DNA from: Microbacterium sp. SORGH_AS_0969
GTDB taxonomy: Bacteria > Actinomycetota > Actinomycetes > Actinomycetales > Microbacteriaceae
Direction of reading: 5' to 3'
Length of the DNA stretch: 64,000 nucleotides
Assembly: GCF_030818255.1 (NCBI RefSeq)
Contig: NZ_JAUTAG010000001.1
Location: 1,674,001-1,738,000, forward strand
Below the pieces are notes generated by a model. That model was not told where the DNA came from. It saw only the letters and a list, made by a program, of their open reading frames with translations, and searched no databases. This document shows, one piece after another, positions 40,250 to 48,666 of this stretch. A program made the position numbers and the translations under genes. Each line of letters opens with the position of its first letter. Positions within the stretch are counted from its first letter, which is position 1.

Positions 40250-41178
40250 GGTTCGCGCGCGCCGCGGGCGCCCGACTGATCGAGGTCGGCATCGTCTTCC
40301 TCGGCGTCACCTTCATCATCTACGCGATGGTCTGGGCGCTCCCGGGCGACCCGATCGCTGCTCTGGGCGGCGACCGCCCGCTTCCGGCCGCCGTGGTCGC
40401 CGAGCTGCGCCGCCAGTTCCACCTCGACGATCCGCTCCTGCTGCAGTACCTGCGCTACCTCGGCGGGCTCTTCACCGGCGACCTGGGAACCACGTTCGAC
40501 GGCGTGCCCGTGGCCGATCGCATGGCCGCGCGCTGGCCGGTGACGATCACGCTCGCGATCACGGCGTGGGTGATCGAGGTCGTGCTCGGCGTGCTCCTCG
40601 GTCTGGTGGCGGGGTTGCGCAAGAACAGCTGGATCGACCGCGGCGTGCTGCTGACCACGATCCTCGCGACGTCCATCCCCATCTTCGTCGTCGCCGTGGG
40701 GGCCCAGCTGATCTTCGGACTCCAGCTGAAGTGGCTGCCCATCGCGGGTACGACGGCGGGATGGCCGACGGCCTACATCCTGCCGGCGGCCGTCATCGCG
40801 ATCTTCGGTCTCGCCGCGATCGCCCGCCTCATGCGCGGCAGCGTCATCGACACGCTCCAGTCCGACTTCGTGCGGACGCTGCGGGCCAAGGGGGTGCCGC
40901 GTCGGACGATCGTCGGCACGCATGTGATGCGCAACTCCGTGGCTCCCGTGCTCACCTTCGTCGCCATCGACCTCGGGTACCTCCTGGGCGGCGCGGTGGT
41001 GGTGGAGGGGGTGTTCAACCTGCCCGGTATCGGACAGCTGCTCTTCACCGCCATCCGTACGCACGAGGGTCCGACCGTGGTGGGGGTCGGCACGACGCTG
41101 ATCCTCATCTTCCTGGCCCTCAGCCTGCTGGTCGACCTCGTCAACTCCGCCCTCGACCCGAGGATCCGCCATGTCTGA
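40246..41178 (+). CDS. ABC peptide transporter permease, DppB/OppB type
   Basis: A 310-residue integral membrane protein. It begins at a GTG overlapping the M14 stop (GTGA). It has the typical first helix, the ALPGDPIAAL segment, about six membrane helices and the EAA-like loop (FVRTLRAKGVPRRTIVGTHV) that docks on the ATPase. It partners with the permease at 41171 and the fused ATPase at 44171. Confidence 0.93.
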   Translation: MRFARAAGARLIEVGIVFLGVTFIIYAMVWALPGDPIAALGGDRPLPAAVVAELRRQFHLDDPLLLQYLRYLGGLFTGDLGTTFDGVPVADRMAARWPVTITLAITAWVIEVVLGVLLGLVAGLRKNSWIDRGVLLTTILATSIPIFVVAVGAQLIFGLQLKWLPIAGTTAGWPTAYILPAAVIAIFGLAAIARLMRGSVIDTLQSDFVRTLRAKGVPRRTIVGTHVMRNSVAPVLTFVAIDLGYLLGGAVVVEGVFNLPGIGQLLFTAIRTHEGPTVVGVGTTLILIFLALSLLVDLVNSALDPRIRHV

Positions 41179-42061
41179 GATGATCGCCGCCACCGCGCCC
41201 GACGCGCCGACCCTCGTCGACCGCGGCCTGTGGTCTGTCCTGCGCCGTCGCGTGACCTTCTGGGCGCCGGTCATCGTGCTGGCCCTCCTGGGGCTGATCG
41301 CCCTGCTGCCCGGCCCGATCGCGATGCTCTTCGGCAGCGGTGACCCCCGCGCGTGCGATCTCGTCGACAGTGCTCTGCCACCGGGCCCGGGGCATCCCTT
41401 CGGCACCGACCTGCAGGGCTGCGACATCTACGCGAACGTCGTCTTCGGCACGCGCACCTCGCTGTCGATCGGACTGCTGACCACCGCGCTGTGCCTCGTC
41501 GTCGCGATCGTGCTCGGCACCATCGCCGGCTACGCCGGAGGCATCGTCGACACGGTCATCTCGCGACTGACCGACGTGTTCCTCGGGTTCCCGTTCATCC
41601 TGGGCGCGATCATCGTGCTCAACAGTCTCGGCAAGCCCGACCCCGTGCTCGTCTCTCTCGTGCTCGCCTTCTTCTCATGGCCCACGATGGCGCGTCTCGT
41701 TCGAGGCGCCGTGCGCAGCGTGCGCGGCACCGACTACGTGCGCGCCGCGTCGGTCATCGGGCTCTCGCACGTGCAGATCGTCGTCCGCCACGTGCTCCCC
41801 AACGCCATCGGGCCCGTGCTGGCGATCGCCGCGACGTTCGTGGGCAGCGTCATCGTCGCCGAGTCGACACTGACCTTCCTGGGTGTGGGGCTGCGCGCCC
41901 CCACAATCTCGTGGGGTCTGCAGTTGGCGAACGCGCAGTCGTACGTCGGCACGGCCCCGCATATGCTCCTGTTCCCCGCGCTCTTCCTCAGCATCACCGT
42001 GCTCGCGCTCATCACCCTGGGCGACACCGTGCGCGACGCCCTCGACCCGAAAGGACGCTGA
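41171..42061 (+). CDS. ABC peptide transporter permease, DppC/OppC type
   Basis: A 296-residue membrane protein overlapping the previous gene by 8 bases. It has the GTDLQGCDIYANVVFGTRTS segment after the first helix, typical of DppC proteins, and the docking loop DYVRAASVIGLSHVQIVVRHV. Two Cys (DPRACDL and LQGCD) lie in the first external loop and may form a disulfide. It is the second permease of the importer. Confidence 0.93.
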   Translation: MSEMIAATAPDAPTLVDRGLWSVLRRRVTFWAPVIVLALLGLIALLPGPIAMLFGSGDPRACDLVDSALPPGPGHPFGTDLQGCDIYANVVFGTRTSLSIGLLTTALCLVVAIVLGTIAGYAGGIVDTVISRLTDVFLGFPFILGAIIVLNSLGKPDPVLVSLVLAFFSWPTMARLVRGAVRSVRGTDYVRAASVIGLSHVQIVVRHVLPNAIGPVLAIAATFVGSVIVAESTLTFLGVGLRAPTISWGLQLANAQSYVGTAPHMLLFPALFLSITVLALITLGDTVRDALDPKGR

Positions 42062-42063
42062 CC

Positions 42064-43581
42064 GTGTCGACCCCTCCCGAAGCCCCCGCCGCCACGTTGA
42101 CCGACGCCACCGCCCCGGACGCCCCCGCCACCGCCCTCGCCTCCGGTGCGACGACGGGTGACGTGGCGGCGGCCGGTGACGCCCGGCGCGACGCGCTCCT
42201 GCGTGCCGGTGCCGCCTACGTCGCCCAGTGGATCGGCTTCCAGCACGAGCTGCGGGGGGTTCCCGGCATCCAGGTCGCGATCCGCCACCGCGGCGAGCTG
42301 CTGCTCGACGAGGCCTGGGGCGTCGCGAACGCCGCGACGTCGGAGCCGCTGACGACGGGACACCTCTTCCGCATCGCGTCCCACTCCAAGACCTTCACCG
42401 CGACCGCCGTCCTGCAGCTCGTCGAGAGCGGCGCGCTCCGCCTCGACGACCCGCTGTCGCGGTGGCTCCCCGAACTCGCGGATGCCGAGGTGGGCGACGT
42501 CAGCGTGCGCGAGCTCCTCGGCCACCAGGGCGGCGTCATCCGCGACGGCGTCGTCGCCGACTTCTGGCAGCGCGGGCTGCCCTTCCCCGACCGCGCCGAG
42601 ATCCTTCGCATGGCGGCGGAGGAGGGACGCGTGTTCGCCCCGAACGAGCACTTCAAGTACTCCAACGTCGGCTACTCGCTGCTGGGCCTCGTGATCGAGG
42701 CCGCGGCGGGCGTCTCGTACGCGCAGTACGTCGTCGACCACATCGTGCGCCCGCTCGGTCTCGACGACCTCGGTCCCGAATGGGATGCCGATCGGGCCGA
42801 CGACTTCGCCGCCGGCCACAACGCGGCTCTGCGAGCCGGGGCTCCGCGGCGCGTGATCCCGCACGTCGACACGCGCGCCATGGCCGCGGCGACGGGATGG
42901 TTCGGCACCGCGCGCGACCTGTCGGCGTACTTCGCCGCTCACACTCCCGGCGACGACACCCTCGTGTCGGACGCGGCGAAGAGGCTGCTGCAGCGGCGGG
43001 AGTCCGACATCGAGTACGCCGGGGTCCTTCGCCACTACGGGCTCGGCTTCGACGTGCGCGATCTCGACGGGGTGCATCTGGTCGGACACAGTGGCGGATA
43101 CCCCGGCCACATCACGCGCACGTGGCTCGACCTCGACGACGACATCGTGGTGAGCGTGCTGACCAACGCCATCGACGGTCCGGCCGACGTCCTTGCGACG
43201 GGGGCCATCGGCATCCTGCGTCTGGCCCTCGCCCAGGCCGACCGCGAGCCGGCCGAGGCTGCGGTCACCGGACGGTTCGCGAGCATGTGGAGTGTGGCTG
43301 ACCTCGTGGATCTCGGCGGTGCCGTGGCGGTGCTGCACCCCGCCGATCCCGACCCCGCTCGTTCCGCCGAGGTGCTCGACGTCGACGACGACGGGACGCT
43401 GCGCCTCCCGTCGCGCGCGAGCTTCGGCGCGAGTGGAGAACCGGTGAGCGTGGAGAGGGATGCCGCGGGCGAGGTCGTGTCGATCCGCTTGAGCGGCATG
43501 TCCATGTGGCCGTTCGAGCGCTATCGCTACGCTCTGTCGACGGAGCAGCCGTCGGAGTTGCTGAAGGGGATGGCCCTGTGA
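42064..43581 (+). CDS. Serine hydrolase of the beta-lactamase/D-aminopeptidase (S12) family
   Basis: A 505-residue protein starting at GTG with AAGGA 8 bases upstream. The catalytic Ser-x-x-Lys is in ASHSKTF, the Tyr-Ser-Asn motif in KYSNVGYS, and the third motif is VGHSGGY. No signal peptide is visible; the N-terminus is an Ala/Pro/Thr-rich stretch of about 40 residues. It sits inside a peptide-importer operon, so hydrolysis of D-amino-acid peptides or other modified peptides after uptake is likely. A C-terminal beta domain of about 120 residues follows. Confidence 0.85.
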   Translation: MSTPPEAPAATLTDATAPDAPATALASGATTGDVAAAGDARRDALLRAGAAYVAQWIGFQHELRGVPGIQVAIRHRGELLLDEAWGVANAATSEPLTTGHLFRIASHSKTFTATAVLQLVESGALRLDDPLSRWLPELADAEVGDVSVRELLGHQGGVIRDGVVADFWQRGLPFPDRAEILRMAAEEGRVFAPNEHFKYSNVGYSLLGLVIEAAAGVSYAQYVVDHIVRPLGLDDLGPEWDADRADDFAAGHNAALRAGAPRRVIPHVDTRAMAAATGWFGTARDLSAYFAAHTPGDDTLVSDAAKRLLQRRESDIEYAGVLRHYGLGFDVRDLDGVHLVGHSGGYPGHITRTWLDLDDDIVVSVLTNAIDGPADVLATGAIGILRLALAQADREPAEAAVTGRFASMWSVADLVDLGGAVAVLHPADPDPARSAEVLDVDDDGTLRLPSRASFGASGEPVSVERDAAGEVVSIRLSGMSMWPFERYRYALSTEQPSELLKGMAL

Positions 43582-44174
43582 CGGACGAAGAACGCATCAC
43601 GCCAGACGGCGCGCCCGCCGACGTGCTCGACGAGGCCGTGAGCGCCTTCGTCGAGGACTTCGCATACGCGTGGGGCGCGGCGGGCAACCCGCGGATGGAA
43701 GGGCGTGTTCTCGCGTTGCTCCTGATCGTCGACGAGCCCTACCTGTCGTCGGCCCGCATCGCCGATCTGCTTCAGGCGAGCGCGGGTGCCGTGTCGATGT
43801 CGACCCGGGCGCTGGTCAACCTCGGTTTCCTGAAGCGGCACGCGATCCCCGGGGACCGCAGCCACTACTTCCGCACCGAGGACGACGTGTGGGGAGGATT
43901 CCTCGCGGGTGAGCGCGACTACGTCCGCCGCATCAACTCGACCCTCGAGTTCGGCCTCGATGTGCTCCCCGAGGACGCATCGCGACCTCGGACGCGCCTG
44001 ACCAACGCCCTGCGCTACATGACCTGGCTCGTCGGGCACCACCGCAAGATGCTGGCCGAGTGGCAGGAGTACCGCGACAGCACCCTCGCCGCCGACGCGG
44101 CCGCGGCGGTCCCCGAGGCGGCCGCGACGCCCGCCGACGCCGCCGACACGCCCGAGCGGGAGCCGGGCTCGTGA
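43578..44174 (+). CDS. MarR/GbsR-type transcriptional regulator
   Basis: A 198-residue winged-helix protein starting at a GTG that overlaps the hydrolase stop (GTGA). The DNA-binding part is EPYLSSARIADLLQASAGAV and RALVNLGFLKRHAI, and the second half is helical (LRYMTWLVGHHRKM), as in GbsR/PadR-like repressors. A low-complexity Ala-rich tail follows. Its position inside the importer operon, translationally coupled on both sides, suggests that it controls this operon in response to the imported substrate. Confidence 0.82.
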   Translation: MTDEERITPDGAPADVLDEAVSAFVEDFAYAWGAAGNPRMEGRVLALLLIVDEPYLSSARIADLLQASAGAVSMSTRALVNLGFLKRHAIPGDRSHYFRTEDDVWGGFLAGERDYVRRINSTLEFGLDVLPEDASRPRTRLTNALRYMTWLVGHHRKMLAEWQEYRDSTLAADAAAAVPEAAATPADAADTPEREPGS

Positions 44175-45793
44175 CCGCGCCCGTGCTCGAGGTCACCGGT
44201 CTCGAGGTCGTCTTCGACCTCGGCGAAGAAGAGGTGGTGGCCGTCGCGGGCCTCGACCTGACCGTCGGACGCGGCGAGATCGTGGCCCTCGTGGGGGAGT
44301 CGGGCTCGGGCAAGAGCGTGAGCGCCCTCGCCCTCGTCGGTCTGCTCCCCGAGCGGGCGCGCGTGCGCGGCACCGCGGTATTCGACGGCGTCGACCTGCT
44401 CGCGCTCGACGAGAACCGCCTGAACGCCATCCGCGGCTCGCGGATCGCCTTCGTCTTCCAGGACCCGATGAACGCCCTCGACCCCGTCTTCCCGATCGGT
44501 CATCAGATCGACGAGGTGCTGCGCGTGCACCGTCCCGACATGGACCGCGCCGCCCGCCGCGCCCGCGTGGTGGAGCTGCTGACGATGGTGGAGATTCCGG
44601 ATGCCGCCGCGCGCGTGCGCTCGTATCCGCACCAGATGTCGGGTGGTCAGGCCCAGCGCGTCATGATCGCGATGGCCCTCGCGTGCGATCCCGAGCTGAT
44701 CATCGCCGACGAGCCGACGACCGCCTTGGACGTGACGGTGCAGCGCGAGGTGCTCGACGTGATGCGTCGGCTGCGCGAGCGCACCGGCACGGCGATGCTG
44801 CTCATCACGCACGACATGGGCGTGGTCGCCGACATGGCCGACAGCGTCGTGGTGCTGCGACGCGGCGAGGTGCAGGAGCGCGCCGAGGTGCAGCGCATCT
44901 TCGACGCGCCGTCGGCGCCCTACACGCGCGAGCTGCTGTCCGCCGTTCCGCGCCTGGGCGCGTCGGAACGCGTCGCGGTCGACGCGGAGGGAGAGCCCGT
45001 GCTCGAGGTCGACGGCCTCACGGTCGTTTACGGCCGCGGGGCGCGCGCGCTCACCGCCGTTGACGACGTGAGCCTTCGCATCCCCCGCGGGCAGACCACG
45101 GCACTCGTGGGGGAGTCGGGGTCGGGCAAGAGCACCATCGGCATGTGCGCCCTGGGCCTCGCCCCGATCACCTCGGGGCGGGTGCTCATCGACGGCGTCG
45201 ACCTCCGCACCGCCCGTCGGGCCGCGTCGCTCGCGGTCAAGCGGTCGGTCGGGGTCGTGTTCCAGAACTCCACCGCGGCACTCGACCCCCGCATGAGCAT
45301 CGGGGCCTCGATCGCGGAGCCGCTGCGGGCGCACGCCGCCCTTTCTCCGCGCGAGCGCGAGGCACGGGTCGCGGCCCTGCTCTCGGACGTCGAGCTCCCG
45401 GCATCCTGGGCGGGCCGTTTCCCGCACGAGCTGTCGGGCGGTCAGCGTCAGCGCGTCGCGATCGCCCGCGCCATCGCGCTCGAGCCCCGACTTCTCGTGG
45501 CGGACGAGCCCACCTCGGCGCTGGACGTGTCGGTGCAGGCGACCGTGCTCGACCTGGTGCGACGGCTCCAGCAGGAGCTGCGGTTCGCGTGCCTGTTCAT
45601 CAGCCACGACCTCGCGGTCGTCGACCAGCTGAGCGACCGGGTGGTCGTGCTGCAGCGCGGGCGCATCGTCGAGGAGGGGACTCGCCGCGAGGTGCTCGCC
45701 TCCCCGCGCGAGGAATACACGCGGGCGCTCATCGCCGCCGTCCCGGTTCCCGATCCGCGCGTGCAGGCGAGGCGTCGCTCCGCCGCCGCCTGA
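44171..45793 (+). CDS. ABC transporter ATPase with two fused domains, DppD-DppF type
   Basis: A 540-residue protein with two complete nucleotide-binding domains. Walker A GESGSGKS occurs at about 42 and again at about 317. Signatures are MSGGQAQR and LSGGQRQR, and DEPT Walker B motifs occur twice. Each half has the oligopeptide-ATPase C-terminal segment (PYTREL, EYTRAL). It overlaps the regulator gene by 4 bases and ends the operon, powering the importer formed with genes at 37271, 40246 and 41171. Confidence 0.94.
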   Translation: MTAPVLEVTGLEVVFDLGEEEVVAVAGLDLTVGRGEIVALVGESGSGKSVSALALVGLLPERARVRGTAVFDGVDLLALDENRLNAIRGSRIAFVFQDPMNALDPVFPIGHQIDEVLRVHRPDMDRAARRARVVELLTMVEIPDAAARVRSYPHQMSGGQAQRVMIAMALACDPELIIADEPTTALDVTVQREVLDVMRRLRERTGTAMLLITHDMGVVADMADSVVVLRRGEVQERAEVQRIFDAPSAPYTRELLSAVPRLGASERVAVDAEGEPVLEVDGLTVVYGRGARALTAVDDVSLRIPRGQTTALVGESGSGKSTIGMCALGLAPITSGRVLIDGVDLRTARRAASLAVKRSVGVVFQNSTAALDPRMSIGASIAEPLRAHAALSPREREARVAALLSDVELPASWAGRFPHELSGGQRQRVAIARAIALEPRLLVADEPTSALDVSVQATVLDLVRRLQQELRFACLFISHDLAVVDQLSDRVVVLQRGRIVEEGTRREVLASPREEYTRALIAAVPVPDPRVQARRRSAAA

Positions 45794-45809
45794 GCTCCGC
45801 GGCACCCGT

Positions 45810-47183
45810 TCAGTGGTGGAACCCCGGGCCCGTGCCCTCGGTCGGCATCGGCGACTGCAGCTTGTCGAGGTAGGCGACCTCGGTGCGGATGTCATCGAGC
45901 AGGTCGTCGGCGAGGTCGAGGCTGAGTCCCGCGCGCACGACGATCCGCTGCACGGTGCGGTCGGACATGTCGTCGGGCAGGGGATACGCGGGCACGAGCC
46001 AGCCGTGCATACGCAGCCGGTCGGACAGGTGATACAGGTTCCAGTTCTCCGTGTAGCCCGGGCGCATGCGCCACGCGAACACCGGCAGGTCGCTCCCGTC
46101 GCTCACCAGTTCGAACGGTTTCATCGCGCCGATCCCGTGCGACAGGTGCAGGGCGACCTTCTGCAGCCCCCGTTGCACGGTGGCGTATCCCTCGAAGCCG
46201 AGACGCAGGAACAGGTAGAACTGCAGCAGCACCTGGGCTCCGGGGCGTGAGAAGTTCAGCGCGAAGGTCGGCATGTCGCCGCCGAGGTAGCTCACGCGGA
46301 ACACCAGGTCTTCGGGGAGCCACTTCTCCTCGCGCCAGACGATCCACCCCACGCCCGGGTACACGCCGCCGTACTTGTGTCCCGAGGTCGAGATCGAGTG
46401 CACGCGCTCGAGCCGGAAGTCCCACACGAGCTCGGGCCGGAGGAACGGCGCGACCATCGCCCCCGAGGCGCCGTCGACGTGAATGGCGATGTCGAGACCG
46501 GTCGCCTGCTCGATGGCATCCAGAGCTTCGGAGATGGATGCCACGGGCTCGTACGCCCCGGTGTACGTCACGCCCAGGATGGCCACGACGCCGATCGTGT
46601 TCTCATCGACGTAGTCGGCGAGGTCGTGGCCGTCGAAGACCGGGTGTTCATCGGTGACGGGGACGTAGCGGGCCTCGACGTCCCAGTAGTTGCAGAACTT
46701 CTCCCAGCACACCTGCACCGCGCTGCTCATGACGAGGTTGGGCTTCTCGGTCGACTTCCCGGCGGCGCGGCGGGCGTGCTGCCAGCGGCGCTTGAGCGCG
46801 AGCCCGCCCAGCATGCACGCCTCGGACGAGCCGATCGTCGAGGTCCCCGCGGCACCCTCGACCGAGGGGGCGTGCCAGAGGTCGGCGAGCATCCGCCAGC
46901 ACGTGCGCTCGATCTCGGCGGTGCGCGGGTACTCGTCCTTGTCGATCATGTTCTTGTCGTACGCGTCGGCGTACAGGCGGTCGGCGTGCTCGTCCATCCA
47001 CGTGCCGACGAAGGTCGCGAGATTCATGCGCGCGTTGCCGTCGAGCATCATCTCGTCGTGCACGATCTGATACGCCGTCTCGGGCAGCTCCGGCGTGCGC
47101 GGGAAGCGGTCGCGGCGACGGCGGGTGGCTTCGCCGGCGCGGTCGAAGACGGGCGTCAACGCATCGTCGGGTCGGTGGGTCAT
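45810..47183 (-). CDS. gadB: Glutamate decarboxylase (PLP-dependent)
   Basis: A 457-residue group II decarboxylase that turns glutamate into GABA and CO2, consuming a proton. PLP-binding Lys270 is in STSGHKYGG; the cofactor Asp is in IHVDGASG, and GTSTIGSSEA is the phosphate-contact region. Length and the N-terminal RMNLATFVGTWM segment match bacterial GadA/GadB. No GABA antiporter lies next to it. It is divergent from an aldo/keto reductase gene. It probably helps in acid resistance or GABA metabolism. Confidence 0.93.
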   Translation of the reverse strand: MTHRPDDALTPVFDRAGEATRRRRDRFPRTPELPETAYQIVHDEMMLDGNARMNLATFVGTWMDEHADRLYADAYDKNMIDKDEYPRTAEIERTCWRMLADLWHAPSVEGAAGTSTIGSSEACMLGGLALKRRWQHARRAAGKSTEKPNLVMSSAVQVCWEKFCNYWDVEARYVPVTDEHPVFDGHDLADYVDENTIGVVAILGVTYTGAYEPVASISEALDAIEQATGLDIAIHVDGASGAMVAPFLRPELVWDFRLERVHSISTSGHKYGGVYPGVGWIVWREEKWLPEDLVFRVSYLGGDMPTFALNFSRPGAQVLLQFYLFLRLGFEGYATVQRGLQKVALHLSHGIGAMKPFELVSDGSDLPVFAWRMRPGYTENWNLYHLSDRLRMHGWLVPAYPLPDDMSDRTVQRIVVRAGLSLDLADDLLDDIRTEVAYLDKLQSPMPTEGTGPGFHH

Positions 47184-47295
47184 GGGGGTGTCCTCCGTCG
47201 TTGCGACGCCGACCGGCGCGCTCGCCCCGAGCCTGGCAGAACCCGCTTCCGGATGCCACGACCCCGATGTCTGAGGGGAGGACTAGCGTTGAACA

Positions 47296-48309
47296 ATGGT
47301 CGGTTATCGCTACCTCGGAAACAGTGGATTCAAGATCTCGGAGATCACCCTCGGCAACTGGGTGACCCACGGCTCGCAGGTCGGTGACGACGCCGCGATC
47401 AAGACGGTGCACGCCGCGCTCGACGCGGGCATCACGACGTTCGACACCGCCGACACGTACGCCAACACGGCGGCCGAGACGGTGCTCGGCAAGGCCCTCG
47501 AGGGGCAGCGTCGCGAGTCGCTCGAGATCTTCACGAAGGTGTACTTCCCCACCGGTCCCATGGGGCCGAACGACACCGGGCTGAGCCGCAAGCACATCCT
47601 GGACTCGATCAACGGGTCGCTGAAGCGCCTCGGCACCGACTACGTCGACCTCTACCAGGCGCACCGTTTCGACTACGAGACCCCGCTCGAAGAGACCTTC
47701 CAGGCCTTCGCCGACATCGTCCGTCAGGGCAAGGCGCTCTACATCGGTGTGTCCGAGTGGACCGCCGAGCAGCTGCGCGAAGGTCACGCGCTCGCGAAGC
47801 AGCTCGGCATCCAGCTCATCTCCAACCAGCCGCAGTACTCGATGCTGTGGCGCGTGATCGAGGGCAAGGTCGTTCCCACGAGCGAGGAACTCGGGATCTC
47901 GCAGATCGTCTGGTCGCCGATGGCGCAGGGCGTGCTGAGCGGCAAGTACCTGCCGGGCCAGCCTGTTCCCGAGGGATCGCGCGCGACCGACGAGAAGAGC
48001 GGCGCGAACTTCATCAAGCGGTTCCTGAACGACGACACGCTCGAGGCCGTCCAGCGCCTCAAGCCCATCGCCGAAGGGGCGGGTCTCACCATGCCGCAGC
48101 TCGCGATCGCGTGGGTGCTGCAGAACCCCAACATCGCCGCGGCGCTCGTGGGCGCCTCGCGTCCCGAGCAGCTCGCCGACACCGTGAAGGCCTCGGGCGT
48201 GACTCTGGATGCCGACACCCTCGCCGCGATCGACGAGGCCCTCGGCGACGCGGTGTTCTCCGACCCCGAGAACACCTACGACGTGTCGCCGAAGAAGCGC
48301 CTGGTCTGA
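47296..48309 (+). CDS. Aldo/keto reductase, KCNAB-beta/YghZ-like
   Basis: A 337-residue TIM-barrel NADPH-dependent reductase. The catalytic tetrad is Asp (FDTADTYANTAAE), Tyr (in the same motif), Lys (IFTKVYF) and His (YQAHRFD). The GSRP-like phosphate-binding segment is ALVGASRPEQL. The type is close to voltage-gated potassium channel beta-subunit-like reductases, which act on aldehydes and methylglyoxal. It is divergent from gadB. Confidence 0.9.
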   Translation: MVGYRYLGNSGFKISEITLGNWVTHGSQVGDDAAIKTVHAALDAGITTFDTADTYANTAAETVLGKALEGQRRESLEIFTKVYFPTGPMGPNDTGLSRKHILDSINGSLKRLGTDYVDLYQAHRFDYETPLEETFQAFADIVRQGKALYIGVSEWTAEQLREGHALAKQLGIQLISNQPQYSMLWRVIEGKVVPTSEELGISQIVWSPMAQGVLSGKYLPGQPVPEGSRATDEKSGANFIKRFLNDDTLEAVQRLKPIAEGAGLTMPQLAIAWVLQNPNIAAALVGASRPEQLADTVKASGVTLDADTLAAIDEALGDAVFSDPENTYDVSPKKRLV

Positions 48310-48320
48310 GACACAGGGCG

Positions 48321-48355
48321 AAGCGGGCCGGGCGTCGTGCGTCCGGCCCGCTTTC
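48321..48355 (+). terminator. Terminator of the aldo/keto reductase gene
   Basis: AAGCGGGCCGG pairs with CCGGCCCGCTT around GCGTCGTGCGT, and a short TTT follows. Its right half is part of the duplicated 89-base unit. Confidence 0.8.
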
Positions 48356-48509
48356 GCGTGTGCGTCTCCGCAGGGCGTAGGTGGCTGAGCCTGTCGAAGC
48401 CCCGGGACGCGGCGCGCGGGGCGTCGTGCGTCCGGCCCGCTTTCGCGTCGCCGTCTCCGCAGGGCGTAGGTGGCTGAGCCTGTCGAAGCCCCGGGACGCG
48501 GCGCGCGGG
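48332..48509. repeat. 89-bp tandem duplication with terminator arm and REP element
   Basis: Copy 1 (48332-48420) and copy 2 (48421-48509) are identical except for three adjacent bases. Each contains the right arm of the terminator, a REP-like element (GTGGCTGAGCCTGTCGAAG) at 48381 and 48470, and a GC-rich end. Copy 2 has lost the left terminator arm, so only the first can form the hairpin. Confidence 0.88.
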
Positions 48510-48539
48510 GAGTCGCACCCCGGGATCGTGCCCTTGAGC

Positions 48540-48586
48540 GTCCAAAACACCCGGACATCTCGAAAATCCGTCCGGGTGTTCTGGAC
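48540..48586. repeat. 17-bp inverted repeat upstream of the DUF4407 gene
   Basis: GTCCAAAACACCCGGAC (48540-48556) and GTCCGGGTGTTCTGGAC (48570-48586) pair at all but one position around a 13-base loop. No T-run follows, and the gene starts 80 bases on. It may be a regulator-binding site or a mobile palindromic element. Confidence 0.75.
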
Positions 48587-48666
48587 ACTCACGCCCGTGA
48601 GGCGCGCTGGGCTGCGCCTCAGGCGCCGCTCAGGAGAGCGCAGGAATCGCGTCGTAGCCTGTGCGA

